Positions 26,569 through 35,234 of a stretch of DNA of 64,000 bases are shown piece by piece. Below the pieces are notes generated by a model, which was not told where the DNA came from, made no database searches, and saw only the letters and a list, made by a program, of their open reading frames with translations. The stretch is taken from the NCBI GenBank assembly GCA_963837445.1, contig CAWINK010000014.1, positions 62,001 to 126,000 on the forward strand, given 5' to 3'. This stretch comes from JACVRW01 sp963837445 (GTDB lineage: Bacteria > Actinomycetota > Thermoleophilia > Solirubrobacterales > Thermoleophilaceae). Each line of letters starts with the position of its first letter. Position 1 is the stretch's first letter. Both the position numbers and the translations under genes were made by a program.

Positions 26569-27656
26569 CGGCCGGCCCCGGCCGGTGGCTGACCCGCCTG
26601 GAAGGCGCCGATCTGATCGAGCGTGTGGCGGCGCAGGTCCTCCCCGGATCGCTGCGCCGTGTACCAGGCGGCGATGCTCGTGAGGGCGTCGCCGAGGGCC
26701 CAGGTCGGGCCCCACCCGAGCCGAGCCTTCGCCTTCGACGAGTCCAGCTTCAGGTACTGCGCCTCGTGCGGCGTCTCCCCGTCCTCCTGCTCCCAGGCGA
26801 TCGGCTCCCCCCACTCCTCGCCGAGGCGGTCGATCATCCACCGAACCGTGCGGGCGTCGCCGTCCTCGGGCCCGAAGTTCCACGCCTCGGCGTGTTCGCG
26901 GGAGTCCCAGAGCGCCTGCGCCAGCATCAGGTAGCCGCTCAACGGATTCAGAACGTGCTGCCACGGGCGGATCGCATCGGGATTGCGCACCACCGCAGGG
27001 CGCCCCTCGACGGCCGCCCGCATCAGGTCCGGGACCAGGCGGTCCTCGGCCCAGTCGCCTCCACCAATCACGTTGCCGGCCCTGGCCGACGCGATCGCAG
27101 GGCCCGCCTCGCCCGACGCGTATGACCTGCGAAACGCGGCCGTCACGAGCTCGGCGCAGCCCTTGCTGCTGCTGTACGGGTCGTAACCGCCCATGGGCTC
27201 GTGCTCGCGGTAGCCCCACACCCACTCGCGGTTCTCGTAGCACTTGTCCGTCGTCACGTTCACCACCACGCGCACGCCCTCGGAGCGTCGCGCCGCGTCG
27301 AGCACGTGAACGGTTCCCATGACGTTCGTGGCGTAGGTCTCCACCGGCCGCTCGAACGAGCGGCGCACGAGCGACTGGGCGGCCATGTGGATCACGATCT
27401 CGGCATCCGCCTCGGCAACCGTGCGCTCCACCGCTTCCGCGTCACGGATGTCCGCCTCGCTCGAGCGCACACCCTCGCCCACGCGCGCGAGCTCGAAGAG
27501 CGACGGCGAGGTGGGCACTCCGTTGGACAGTCCCATGACCTCGGCGCCGAGGCTCTCCAGCCACAGGGCGAGCCAGCTTCCCTTGAAGCCCGTGTGGCCG
27601 GTCAGGAGCACCCGCCGGCCACGCCAGAAGTCCGGGTCTACTCCCAAACCTTCCAC
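26565..27656 (-). CDS. rfbG: CDP-glucose 4,6-dehydratase
   Basis: 363 aa extended SDR. Rossmann motif TGHTGFKG (19-26), VNVTTDKCYEN with the catalytic Thr-Asp-Lys (136-138), and YSSSK (161-165). The TGHTGFKGSW start and the NVIGGGDWAEDRL segment are characteristic of RfbG rather than dTDP-glucose dehydratases. Converts CDP-glucose to CDP-4-keto-6-deoxyglucose. The GTG at 27656 lies inside the end of rfbF (19-base overlap), and its stop overlaps the C-methyltransferase start, so synthesis of the three enzymes is tightly coupled. Confidence 0.94.
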   Translation of the reverse strand: MEGLGVDPDFWRGRRVLLTGHTGFKGSWLALWLESLGAEVMGLSNGVPTSPSLFELARVGEGVRSSEADIRDAEAVERTVAEADAEIVIHMAAQSLVRRSFERPVETYATNVMGTVHVLDAARRSEGVRVVVNVTTDKCYENREWVWGYREHEPMGGYDPYSSSKGCAELVTAAFRRSYASGEAGPAIASARAGNVIGGGDWAEDRLVPDLMRAAVEGRPAVVRNPDAIRPWQHVLNPLSGYLMLAQALWDSREHAEAWNFGPEDGDARTVRWMIDRLGEEWGEPIAWEQEDGETPHEAQYLKLDSSKAKARLGWGPTWALGDALTSIAAWYTAQRSGEDLRRHTLDQIGAFQAGQPPAGAGR

Positions 27657-28411
27657 GGCGCGTCTCCAGAGTCCCAGAGCTCCTGCAGATGACGCTTGTC
27701 GCGCAGGGTGTCCATCGGCTGCCAGAAGCCCTCATGCTCGAAGAACGCGAGCTCGCCCTGGCCCGCCAGCTCGGCGAGCGGCTCGTCCTCCCAGACCGTG
27801 TCATCCCCGTCGAGGTAGCGCCCGACCTCCGGTGACAGGACGAAGAAGCCCCCGTTGATCCAGCCGCCGTCCCCGGGCGGCTTCTCGCGGAATCCGGTGA
27901 CCCGGTCGCCCTCCACCTCGAGCGCCCCGAAGCGCCCCGGCGGCTGCACGGCCGTGATCGTCGCGAGCGCGCCCTGCTCGCGATGGAGCGCCAGCAACGC
28001 CGTCAGGTCCGCGCTCGCGAGGCCGTCACCGTAGGTGAAGCAGAAGGCGTCCTCGGACTCCACGTACGGGAGTGCTCGCTTGAGCCGGCCGCCGGTCATG
28101 GTCCGCTCGCCGGTGTCGATCAGCGTGACGCGCCAGGGATCCACGGAGCTCTTGTGCAGCTCCATCCGGTTCTCACCCAGATCGAAGGTCACGTCGCACG
28201 CGTGGAGGTGGTAGTTGGCGAAGTACTCCTTGATCATGTAGCCCTTGTAGCCGAGGCAGATCACGAAGTCGGTCACGCCGTGCGCGGAGTAGATCTTCAT
28301 GATGTGCCAGAGGATCGGCATGCCGCCGATCTCGATCATCGGCTTGGGGCGTACCTCGGTCTCCTCGCTGAGTCGGGTGCCCATGCCCCCTGCAAGGATC
28401 ACGGCCTTCAT
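27638..28411 (-). CDS. rfbF: Glucose-1-phosphate cytidylyltransferase
   Basis: 257 aa, the usual RfbF length. MKAVILAGGMGTRLSEET, RPKPMIEIGGMPILWHIM and the downstream WINGGFFVLSPEV and FWQPMDTLRDK segments are diagnostic. Forms CDP-glucose from CTP and glucose-1-phosphate, the first step of CDP-6-deoxyhexose synthesis. ATG 28411 has TAGCTT 8 bases upstream; the TAG is the stop of the preceding membrane protein gene. Leads the rfbF, rfbG, C-methyltransferase unit. Confidence 0.95.
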   Translation of the reverse strand: MKAVILAGGMGTRLSEETEVRPKPMIEIGGMPILWHIMKIYSAHGVTDFVICLGYKGYMIKEYFANYHLHACDVTFDLGENRMELHKSSVDPWRVTLIDTGERTMTGGRLKRALPYVESEDAFCFTYGDGLASADLTALLALHREQGALATITAVQPPGRFGALEVEGDRVTGFREKPPGDGGWINGGFFVLSPEVGRYLDGDDTVWEDEPLAELAGQGELAFFEHEGFWQPMDTLRDKRHLQELWDSGDAPWKVWE

Positions 28412-28419
28412 GGGCGGGG

Positions 28420-28425
28420 AAGCTA
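28420..28425 (-). promoter_or_regulatory. -10 hexamer TAGCTT formed by the upstream TAG stop
   Basis: The stop of the gene at 28423-29856 (TAG, 28425-28423) is the first half of TAGCTT, which ends 8 bases before the rfbF ATG. Confidence 0.45.
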
Positions 28426-29856
28426 GCGAGTACCGGGTGCCCGCACCGGGTCCGTAACGCCCGGCGGCTCGCGCACGGGCAGCAGGTATCCGAGACCCAG
28501 TGCGGCCAGGAAGGCGGGGGTCAACACCACGCGATCGACGCTGGTGCTGATGTAGAAGCCGAGGTCGGGCGCCAGGCTCGTCCAGTAGACGACGACAAGC
28601 ACGGCGACCGACAGGACAAATGCGGTCCCGAAGACCGCGACCGAGCGCCGCTGCTGCACCGAGCCCGTCACGGCAACCACCGCCACAGCGAGGAACGCGG
28701 CCACCGCCCACGCCCAACGGCCCTGCTGCGTCAGTTGCTCGAAGACGCTGCGTGCGCCGAGCCGGAGCCTGTCCCAGCGGCCGGAGAGCCAGCTCGGGTC
28801 GAACAGGTCTCCTATTGGCGCAGTCGGCTGGTTCGGCGGCGGATCCTGTGTGAGCAGCCACAGCCGCCACGGCGCCGCGGCGAGCGCCGTGATGCCCGCT
28901 GCCGCAAGCAACCACACGAGTCTGCGCCGTTCACGATCGACAACCAGGGCCGCGACGAGCATGCCGACGAACACCGCTGCGGCGAACAGCAGGCCCTCGG
29001 ACTTCACATTGGCTCCCGCGCCGAGCAGCAGCCCACCCAGCAGCGCGTAGCGTGCAAGTCCGTCGTCGAACCAGCGAACGAGGCAGGCCGCCCCCAGAGA
29101 GACGTAAACCGCCACGGTCGCGTCGGCGTTCGAGAGGATCACGCTGCTGTATCCCGCCAGGACAGCGGCGAGCGCCGGCACGGCGGCCACGGCACCCCGC
29201 CGCGGGCCGAGCAGGAAGAGCACCGCAGCCACGAAAGCAGCCATCACGAGCCACAGCTCCAGCGGCACATTCTCCGGCTGCGGCCCGCCCATGGCGCGGA
29301 AGACGCTGGAGAGGAAAACCGGCTGCAGGATCGGATAGTCCTGCCCCGAGAAGTTCGGCGCGGCGAGCACCGGGTTGTCGAAGAGCTCCAGACGCAGCTC
29401 GCTCGCATACGTGAGCGCGGTTGCCTTGAACGTCCAGATGTGCGCAGCATCGAAGGCCACCGGAAGGCGCCTCATCGCGACGGCCTCGGTCAGGAAGTAG
29501 AGCGCCACGAGCCCGCCGCCGACCCAGACCCAGCGCTCGCCGCGGCGCAGAGACAGGGCCAGCTCGGGGAGCGGGCTCAGCCTGTCGCGCCGGCGCAGCA
29601 CCACGCCGGCGGCACACGCGCACGCGAGCTCGACCGCCGCCACGACGGCGGCCGTCGCCAGGGTCACCGGGACCCCCGCCACCAGCAGCGCAACCAGCGG
29701 CAGGGTCACCGCGGCGATGCCCGTGAGGAACGCCAGCCCAATAGCCGCGATGCCATCCCTGACGCGTGCCTCGATCACACCCAGAGCCCACAGGAGCGCG
29801 AGCCCGACGATCACGTAGGTCGCGTTCGCGAGCAGAAAGCCGGCGGCCTCGCGCAT
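28423..29856 (-). CDS. Polytopic membrane protein, GT-C-like
   Basis: 477 aa with about 11-13 hydrophobic segments. After the third to fourth span an extracytoplasmic stretch has AFDAAHIWTFKATALTYAS and FSGQDYPILQPVF, reminiscent of the acidic loop of ArnT/PMT-type GT-C transferases, and LSNADATVAVYVSLG follows. Possibly transfers a sugar from a polyprenyl carrier outside the cell. Its ATG shares one base with the upstream stop (TGATG at 29858-29854). Family assignment is tentative. Confidence 0.72.
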   Translation of the reverse strand: MREAAGFLLANATYVIVGLALLWALGVIEARVRDGIAAIGLAFLTGIAAVTLPLVALLVAGVPVTLATAAVVAAVELACACAAGVVLRRRDRLSPLPELALSLRRGERWVWVGGGLVALYFLTEAVAMRRLPVAFDAAHIWTFKATALTYASELRLELFDNPVLAAPNFSGQDYPILQPVFLSSVFRAMGGPQPENVPLELWLVMAAFVAAVLFLLGPRRGAVAAVPALAAVLAGYSSVILSNADATVAVYVSLGAACLVRWFDDGLARYALLGGLLLGAGANVKSEGLLFAAAVFVGMLVAALVVDRERRRLVWLLAAAGITALAAAPWRLWLLTQDPPPNQPTAPIGDLFDPSWLSGRWDRLRLGARSVFEQLTQQGRWAWAVAAFLAVAVVAVTGSVQQRRSVAVFGTAFVLSVAVLVVVYWTSLAPDLGFYISTSVDRVVLTPAFLAALGLGYLLPVREPPGVTDPVRAPGTR

Positions 29857-30401
29857 CAGCGCGCTCCACCGGTCAGGCGGCGTGCCCCGAGCCCGTCCGT
29901 GGTCACGACGACCGTCCTCTGCGACGCGGGCAGGTGGCGCTCACCTCGCGCGATCCGGCGCAGGCCGGGAGGCAGACCCGCGGGGAAAATCTCCCAATCC
30001 GCCCGCTGCCCCGGCTGGGCGGGAACGCGCGGGAGCAGCTGGTAGGCCACGCACGTGTCGCCGACTCCGGTGTACACAGCGTCCCCGGGCATCGCATCCC
30101 GCAAGAGGCGCGTGAGCCCGACCAGCTGGGGAGCCGATTGATCGATCAGGCATTTCTCCTCGTAGGTCACACCGGGCGGCGGCGTCAGGCTTTGACGCTG
30201 CCCGTCCCCGCTACCGGCTGCCGATTGCCAGACGCCGGTGGCGGTGAGAACGACCACGATCGCGAGCCCGGCGCCCGTGACGCCGGAATCACGCGTCACC
30301 CGCAGGCGCCTCTGAAGCAGCGCGCCTGCGAGGAGCACCGCCAGCACCTCCGCGACGAGGATCGAATACGGCGCCAGGAGGACTCCCAGGTTCCCGAGCA
30401 A
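29856..30401 (-). CDS. Small membrane protein with extracytoplasmic domain, unknown function
   Basis: 181 aa from TTG 30401. Two hydrophobic segments (about 5-25 and 42-60) precede a soluble region with two cysteines (EKCLID, GDTCVAY) that could form a disulfide outside the membrane. I choose TTG 30401 because TAGAGT lies exactly 7 bases upstream, and because earlier in-frame starts fall inside the divergent L-2-hydroxyglutarate oxidase gene. Coupled to the GT-C-like gene by TGATG, so probably its partner. Confidence 0.65.
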   Translation of the reverse strand: MLGNLGVLLAPYSILVAEVLAVLLAGALLQRRLRVTRDSGVTGAGLAIVVVLTATGVWQSAAGSGDGQRQSLTPPPGVTYEEKCLIDQSAPQLVGLTRLLRDAMPGDAVYTGVGDTCVAYQLLPRVPAQPGQRADWEIFPAGLPPGLRRIARGERHLPASQRTVVVTTDGLGARRLTGGAR

Positions 30402-30408
30402 GCGCGCG

Positions 30409-30414
30409 ACTCTA
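30409..30414 (-). promoter_or_regulatory. -10 hexamer TAGAGT for gene at 30401
   Basis: TAGAGT (minus) ends 7 bases before TTG 30401; the same hexamer precedes the TetR gene at 56212. Confidence 0.45.
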
Positions 30415-30474
30415 GCCGCTGCATATCGTGGACGCGGTGGTTCAAGCGCGCTCAGGGCCCAGTGGCGATCGCTG

Positions 30475-31653
30475 ATGAGTGTCGCGTCCGAGGATTGCGA
30501 CATCGCGGTGGTGGGCGGCGGCATCCTCGGACTCGCGGTCGCCCGGGAGCTCATGGGCCGCCGCCCGGACGCGAGCGTGGTCGTGCTGGAGCGCGAGGGC
30601 GCCGTCGCCCAGCACCAGACCGGGCACAACAGCGGCGTCGTGCACGCCGGCATCTACTACGCGCCAGGGTCGCTGAAGGCGCGGCTCTGCGTGGAGGGCG
30701 CACGCGAGCTGTACGCGTACTGCGAGGAGCGCGGGATCCCCTTCGAGCGGCGCGGCAAGCTGATCATCGCTCGCGACGACGGGGAGCTGGGCCGGCTCGA
30801 CGAGCTCGAGCGCCGCGGCCGTGAGAACCGCGTGCCCGGGCTGCGCCGGCTCGATGCCCACGGGCTGCGCGCGATCGAGCCGCATGCCCGGGGGGTCGCC
30901 GCGCTGCACTCGCCGGAGACGGGCGTTGTGGACTTCGCTGCCGTGGCGCGCGCGCTGGCCGCCGACCTCGAGCGGCACGGCGGCCGCGTGCAGCCGGGCT
31001 GCCAGGTCACGGACATCGAGCCGCGGGACGGCCGCGTCCGCCTCGTTCATTCGCGCGGGGAGACCCGTGCTCGGTTCGCAGTCTTCTGCGCCGGCGTGTG
31101 GGCCGACGAGCTGGCCGTGAAGGCCGGCGCCGACCCGGATCCGCGCATCGTCCCCTTCCGCGGCGCCTACCTGCGCCTGCGCCCAGAGAAGACCGAGCTG
31201 GTGCGCGGGCTCATCTATCCGGTGCCGAACCCGGACCTGCCCTTCCTGGGCGTTCACCTCAGCCGGCACATCGACGGTCACGTCTCACTGGGTCCGAGCG
31301 CCCTGCTCGCGCCCACGCGGCTGGCCCGCTCGCTCGTCTGGCCGGGCACGTGGCGGATGGCGCGCCGCTGGTGGCGCACCGGCGTGCGCGAGCTGAGGCA
31401 CGCCGCCAGCAGCCGCAGCTTCGCCCGCGAGGCCGCCGATTACGTTCCGGAGCTTCGGCCCGGCGACTTCAGCCGCTGGTACTCAGGCACCAGGGCTCAG
31501 GCGCTCGCCCGCGACGGCAGCCTCGTGGACGACTTCGTGCTCTCGGAGACCGAGCGCGCGCTCCACGTACGGAACGCCCCATCCCCCGCCGCCACGTCAT
31601 CGCTCGCCCTCGCCCGCCTCATCGCCGACCGGGCGGAGCATGGCCTTGACTAG
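30475..31653 (+). CDS. lhgO: L-2-hydroxyglutarate oxidase (FAD-dependent)
   Basis: 392 aa. N-terminal FAD site VVGGGILGLAVARELM and the family signature QTGHNSGVVHAGIYYAPGS near residues 43-61; FCAGVWADELA and the C-terminal DGSLVDDF also match. Oxidises L-2-hydroxyglutarate to 2-oxoglutarate, feeding electrons to the respiratory chain; a DAO-family relative with another 2-hydroxyacid substrate is possible. Its position inside a glycan locus is unusual. ATG 30475 is the first reasonable start. The 3' end overlaps the flippase gene by 57 bases. Confidence 0.9.
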   Translation: MSVASEDCDIAVVGGGILGLAVARELMGRRPDASVVVLEREGAVAQHQTGHNSGVVHAGIYYAPGSLKARLCVEGARELYAYCEERGIPFERRGKLIIARDDGELGRLDELERRGRENRVPGLRRLDAHGLRAIEPHARGVAALHSPETGVVDFAAVARALAADLERHGGRVQPGCQVTDIEPRDGRVRLVHSRGETRARFAVFCAGVWADELAVKAGADPDPRIVPFRGAYLRLRPEKTELVRGLIYPVPNPDLPFLGVHLSRHIDGHVSLGPSALLAPTRLARSLVWPGTWRMARRWWRTGVRELRHAASSRSFAREAADYVPELRPGDFSRWYSGTRAQALARDGSLVDDFVLSETERALHVRNAPSPAATSSLALARLIADRAEHGLD

Positions 31654-33123
31654 GGCGCGCTCGCTGTCGTGGAACACGACCAGGTAGAAGGCGGCCCAGC
31701 TCGCCAGCACGCCCGCGATCGCGATGAACCCGACGGCGGCCAGGCCCGTGGGCTCCGCTAGCAGGCGGATCGCCACGAGGATCGCCGCCAGCAGGGCACC
31801 GAGAGCGTAGGCCGGCGCGAACGCGCGGCGAACCAGCTCGGCGACGGACACGCCCGTGGCCAGCAGGCTGTTCCGGAGGATCAGCGGGAAGGCCAGCACG
31901 AACGGGATCGTGGTCGCGAGCGCCGGGCCCTCGATCCCGAGCTCGGGCGTCAGCACCAGCGCGAGTGCGAGGTTGGACACGGCGAGCACCACCATCAGCC
32001 GCGCGATCTGGGGAGCCCTCCCCACGCCCACGAGGAAGCCGGGGGTCACCACCAGCGCGCCGTACAGGAGCCAGTACGCCACCAGGATCGTGAGCGCCGT
32101 GGAGCCGCCGGTGTAGCGCTCGCCGAGCCAGACGCCGAGGATCGGCTCCGCCAGCGCCATCAGCGTCACGCACAGCGGCACGAACAGCGCCAGCGTGTAG
32201 CGGCTCCCGCGGACGGCCAGCTCGCGGAGCCGGCGCTCGTCGCCCGTGGCCACGTAGCGCGATGCGGTGGGCACTGTCGGCACGGCGAGCGCGCCGCCCA
32301 GTGCGTAGAGCAGGTTGTGCGAGCGCACCGGGCCCTCGTACAGACCCACGGCCGTGGGCGTCCGGTACGCACCCAGCACGATCCGCCCGGAGGCGTACAT
32401 GAAGAGGTTCGACAGCTCGATCACGAGCAGCCAGCCGGCCGTGGGCACGATCGCCGCGCTATGGCGCTGCTCGCGGCCGCTTCGCGTGAGCCTCCGAGGC
32501 AGCCCGGCGCGCCGCGCGATGAGCACGCAGAGCACGCCGCTGAGTAGCGGGAGCGCCCCGCTCACGGCGATCACCGCGCCGAGCCCCGCGTCCGTCAGAA
32601 CCAGCGTGACCATCACCACGACGTAGAGCCCGACCGCGGCCATCTCGGCGCCGGCCGCCTGCGCGAAGCGCCGCTCGGCGCGCAGGGCGTCGAGGTACAC
32701 GCTCGCCGCGATCCCGACCGCCGTGAGCGCGCCGAGGCCCAGGCCGCCGCTGCGGGCCTGGCGGGCCAGCTCGCCGTCGAGCACCAGCCCCGCGATTGCA
32801 AGCGCCGCCCCCGCGATCAGCACCCCCGTGGCGAGACCCACCACGGCGTAGAGCGCCGCCGCCGCGGCGAACACGCGACCGCGCTCCTCCGGGTCGGCGG
32901 CGCCGGCCATCGCCCTGACCGCCGAGCTCGCCACGCTGTTGCGCAGCACGAGCATGTAGCCGGCAAGCGACGCCACCAGCCCGTAGGCGCCAAGCTCGGC
33001 CACGCTGAGATCCCTGGCCAGCAGCGTCACGATCCCCAGCAGCGCCAGCAGACCGAGGCCCTGAGCTAGCTGCTGGAGCACGGCGCCGGACGCGACCAGC
33101 CGCGCCTCGCCGGAGCCACGCAT
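31597..33123 (-). CDS. Second polysaccharide flippase (Wzx-like)
   Basis: 508 aa, 12-14 hydrophobic segments. LAQGLGLLALLGIVTLLARD and GAYGLVASLAGYML at the N-terminus, and VIELSNLFMYASGRIVLGAY in the middle, fit the MOP/MATE flippase family. ATG 33123 chosen: TAAGCT lies 8 bases upstream, and the longer reading frame overlaps the divergent gene. Two flippases beside an ABC exporter imply that more than one lipid-linked glycan is exported, or that one serves another polymer. Confidence 0.87.
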   Translation of the reverse strand: MRGSGEARLVASGAVLQQLAQGLGLLALLGIVTLLARDLSVAELGAYGLVASLAGYMLVLRNSVASSAVRAMAGAADPEERGRVFAAAAALYAVVGLATGVLIAGAALAIAGLVLDGELARQARSGGLGLGALTAVGIAASVYLDALRAERRFAQAAGAEMAAVGLYVVVMVTLVLTDAGLGAVIAVSGALPLLSGVLCVLIARRAGLPRRLTRSGREQRHSAAIVPTAGWLLVIELSNLFMYASGRIVLGAYRTPTAVGLYEGPVRSHNLLYALGGALAVPTVPTASRYVATGDERRLRELAVRGSRYTLALFVPLCVTLMALAEPILGVWLGERYTGGSTALTILVAYWLLYGALVVTPGFLVGVGRAPQIARLMVVLAVSNLALALVLTPELGIEGPALATTIPFVLAFPLILRNSLLATGVSVAELVRRAFAPAYALGALLAAILVAIRLLAEPTGLAAVGFIAIAGVLASWAAFYLVVFHDSERALVKAMLRPVGDEAGEGER

Positions 33124-33131
33124 GGTCGGCC

Positions 33132-33137
33132 AGCTTA
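33132..33137 (-). promoter_or_regulatory. -10 hexamer TAAGCT for flippase gene at 33123
   Basis: TAAGCT (minus) ends 8 bases before ATG 33123, matching the spacing seen at other block-leading genes. Confidence 0.42.
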
Positions 33138-33175
33138 CGCGCGTCTCCGGAGGACTACACTTCCCGACCGCCTGA

Positions 33176-33988
33176 ATGACCCGCGTCGAGCCGCAACCAC
33201 AGGGGGTACCGGGGCCCGCCTCCGCGGCCGCAGAGATCCCCACTCGCGACATCCTCGGCACGCCGGTCGCACTCACCGACTACCGGACGGCGATCGACGC
33301 GATGGACGCCATGGTGGCGAGCCGCGAGCACGGTTACGTGTGCGCCGTGGCCGTGCACGCCCTCACCGTCGGCTACGACGATCCCGAGATGGGCGAGGCG
33401 CTCCGGGGCGCCACGCTCGTGCTGCCCGACGGCATGCCGGTCGTGTGGGCCGCGAACCTGCTCGGCGGGAACCTCGACGACCGCGTGTACGGGCCGGAGC
33501 TGATGCTCCGCTACAACGACCGCTGCGCGGAGCGCGGGCACCGCGTCTGGCTCTACGGCGGCCGCGACCAGGGCTCGCTCGTGCAACTCGCGCTCAACCT
33601 GCGAAAGCGCCACCCGGGCATCAACATCGTGGGTGGCTACTCGCCGCCGTTCCGGCCGATGACGCCCGAGGAGGAGGACGCCCTCGTCGAGCAGATCAAC
33701 GAGGCCCGCCCCGACGTGCTCTGGGTGGGCATCGGCGTGCCGAAGCAGGAGAAGTGGATGGCGCGCATGCGTGAGCGGCTCGACGTGCCCGTGATGTGCG
33801 CGGTGGGCGCCGCGTTCGACTTCCACGCCGGGCGCATCTCGCAGGCGCCGTCCTGGATGCAGGAGCGCGGGCTCGAGTGGATCTACCGGATCGCTCAGGA
33901 GCCGCGCCGGCTGCTGCCGCGCTACCTCTACTTCAATCCGCGCTTCGTGCTGGCGTTTGCGCGCCAGTACCTCAGCGAGCGTAAATAG
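33176..33988 (+). CDS. WecG/TagA/CpsF family glycosyltransferase (GT26)
   Basis: 270 aa. ILGTPVALTDYRTAIDAMD, LPDGMPVVWAANLLG with the catalytic Asp, WLYGGRDQGS and GVPKQEKWMARM are GT26 hallmarks. TagA/WecG members add ManNAc or ManNAcA as the second sugar on a polyprenyl-diphosphate carrier, and peripheral membrane binding through the C-terminal basic helix (RRLLPRYLYFNPRF) is typical. The nucleotide-sugar dehydrogenase 10 bases downstream could supply a uronic acid donor. Likely early step of repeat-unit assembly. Confidence 0.92.
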   Translation: MTRVEPQPQGVPGPASAAAEIPTRDILGTPVALTDYRTAIDAMDAMVASREHGYVCAVAVHALTVGYDDPEMGEALRGATLVLPDGMPVVWAANLLGGNLDDRVYGPELMLRYNDRCAERGHRVWLYGGRDQGSLVQLALNLRKRHPGINIVGGYSPPFRPMTPEEEDALVEQINEARPDVLWVGIGVPKQEKWMARMRERLDVPVMCAVGAAFDFHAGRISQAPSWMQERGLEWIYRIAQEPRRLLPRYLYFNPRFVLAFARQYLSERK

Positions 33989-33991
33989 ACT
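33986..33991 (+). promoter_or_regulatory. -10 hexamer TAGACT formed by the upstream TAG stop
   Basis: The stop of the GT26 gene (33986-33988) is the TAG of TAGACT, 7 bases before ATG 33999. Confidence 0.45.
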
Positions 33992-33998
33992 GCCTCGC

Positions 33999-35234
33999 AT
34001 GGAAGCGAGCGTTGCCGTCATCGGCCTCGGCCGGGTCGGCCTTCCCCTCGCGCTGTCGTTCGCGGACAGGCGGCTGCGGACGATCGGCGTGGAGCGCCAG
34101 CAGGGGGTGCTGGACCAGCTCTCGGCAGGCCAGATGCCGTTCTCTGAGACGGGCACGCAGGAGCTGCTCGAGCGCGTGCTCGAGGGCGACCGGCTCGAGC
34201 TGACGCGGGCGGTGCAGGACGCCGCCCAGGCGGACCACATCGTGCTCACTCCGCACACGCCCTCCTACGTGCACATCGAGATCGACATCTCGCACGTGCG
34301 CGGCGTGGTCGACGACCTGCTGCCGGTTCTGCGCGAGGGCCACTCGCTGATCCTGCGCTCGACAGTTGCGCCCGGCACCACGGAGTGGGTGGCCGGGTAC
34401 GTGGAGCAGCGCCGCGGGTTCCGCGTGGGCGAGGACCTGTTCGTGTCGCACGTGCCCGAGCGGATCGCCGAGAACCACTTCCTCGAGGAGATCGCCACGC
34501 TGCCCTGCATCGTCGGCGGGGTCGGCGAGCACTCGGGCGCCAGGGCGGCTGAGCTGTTCGAGGCCTTCGGCACCGAGATCGTCCAGACCAGCCCCGTGCA
34601 GGCCGAGCTGGCCAAGATCTGGACCAACATCCTGCGCTACACCCAGTTCGCGCTGCCCAACCTCCTGATGATGGAGTGCGAGCAGTACGGCGCGAACGTG
34701 TTCGACGTGATCGGGCTGATCAACCACGACTACCCGCGCGGCGGGATGGCGGCGCCGGGGCTCACCGCCGGCGCCTGCCTGCGCAAGGACTTCACGTTCT
34801 CCGAGGAGCGCTCGAGCGCCCCCGGCATGCTGCTCGCCGTGTCGCGCGTGCACGAGACGGTTCCGCTGTTCGTGGTCAAGGGCCTGAAGTCGCGGCTCGG
34901 GGGATCGCTGCGCGACCTGAAGATCGCCGTGCTTGGCCTCACGTTCAAGCGCGACTCCGACGACGTGCGCGACTCGCTCTCCTACAAGCTCGTCCGGATG
35001 CTCGAGCGCGAGCTGGCCCACGTGGCCCGGCACGACCCGCATGTGCCCGCTGAGTCCGAGCCGCTGGACGCCGTGCTCGACGGAGCGGACGCCGTGGTGG
35101 TGGCCACGAACCACTCCGCCTTCGAGGGCCTCCTCGAGCGCCTGCCGGAGGGCACGCTGGTGGTCGACCCGTGGAACGTGACCGGCTCCCGCTCGGTGTT
35201 CAGCGAGGCGCACGAGCGCGTGATCGCCGAGTGA
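33999..35234 (+). CDS. Nucleotide-sugar dehydrogenase (UDP-glucose / UDP-ManNAc dehydrogenase family)
   Basis: 411 aa. NAD site VAVIGLGRVGLPLA (5-18); LRSTVAPGTTEWV; VSHVPERIAENHFLEE; AELAKIWTNILRYTQFALPN; catalytic Cys in TAGACLRKDFTF; C-terminal LGLTFKRDSDDVRDS and VDPWNV. The ERIAEN and ACLRKD variants are closer to the WecC (UDP-ManNAc) branch than to Ugd, but specificity is not certain. Product would be a uronic acid. ATG 33999 is supported by TAGACT 7 bases upstream, not the longer frame starting inside the GT26 gene. Its stop overlaps the next GTG. Confidence 0.88.
   Translation: MEASVAVIGLGRVGLPLALSFADRRLRTIGVERQQGVLDQLSAGQMPFSETGTQELLERVLEGDRLELTRAVQDAAQADHIVLTPHTPSYVHIEIDISHVRGVVDDLLPVLREGHSLILRSTVAPGTTEWVAGYVEQRRGFRVGEDLFVSHVPERIAENHFLEEIATLPCIVGGVGEHSGARAAELFEAFGTEIVQTSPVQAELAKIWTNILRYTQFALPNLLMMECEQYGANVFDVIGLINHDYPRGGMAAPGLTAGACLRKDFTFSEERSSAPGMLLAVSRVHETVPLFVVKGLKSRLGGSLRDLKIAVLGLTFKRDSDDVRDSLSYKLVRMLERELAHVARHDPHVPAESEPLDAVLDGADAVVVATNHSAFEGLLERLPEGTLVVDPWNVTGSRSVFSEAHERVIAE

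Noticed and set aside
25087..26592. A 501-residue plus-strand ORF antisense to the C-methyltransferase
   Set aside because: Composition is His/Arg/Val-rich shadow type, it has no domains, and the opposite strand has a strongly supported enzyme.
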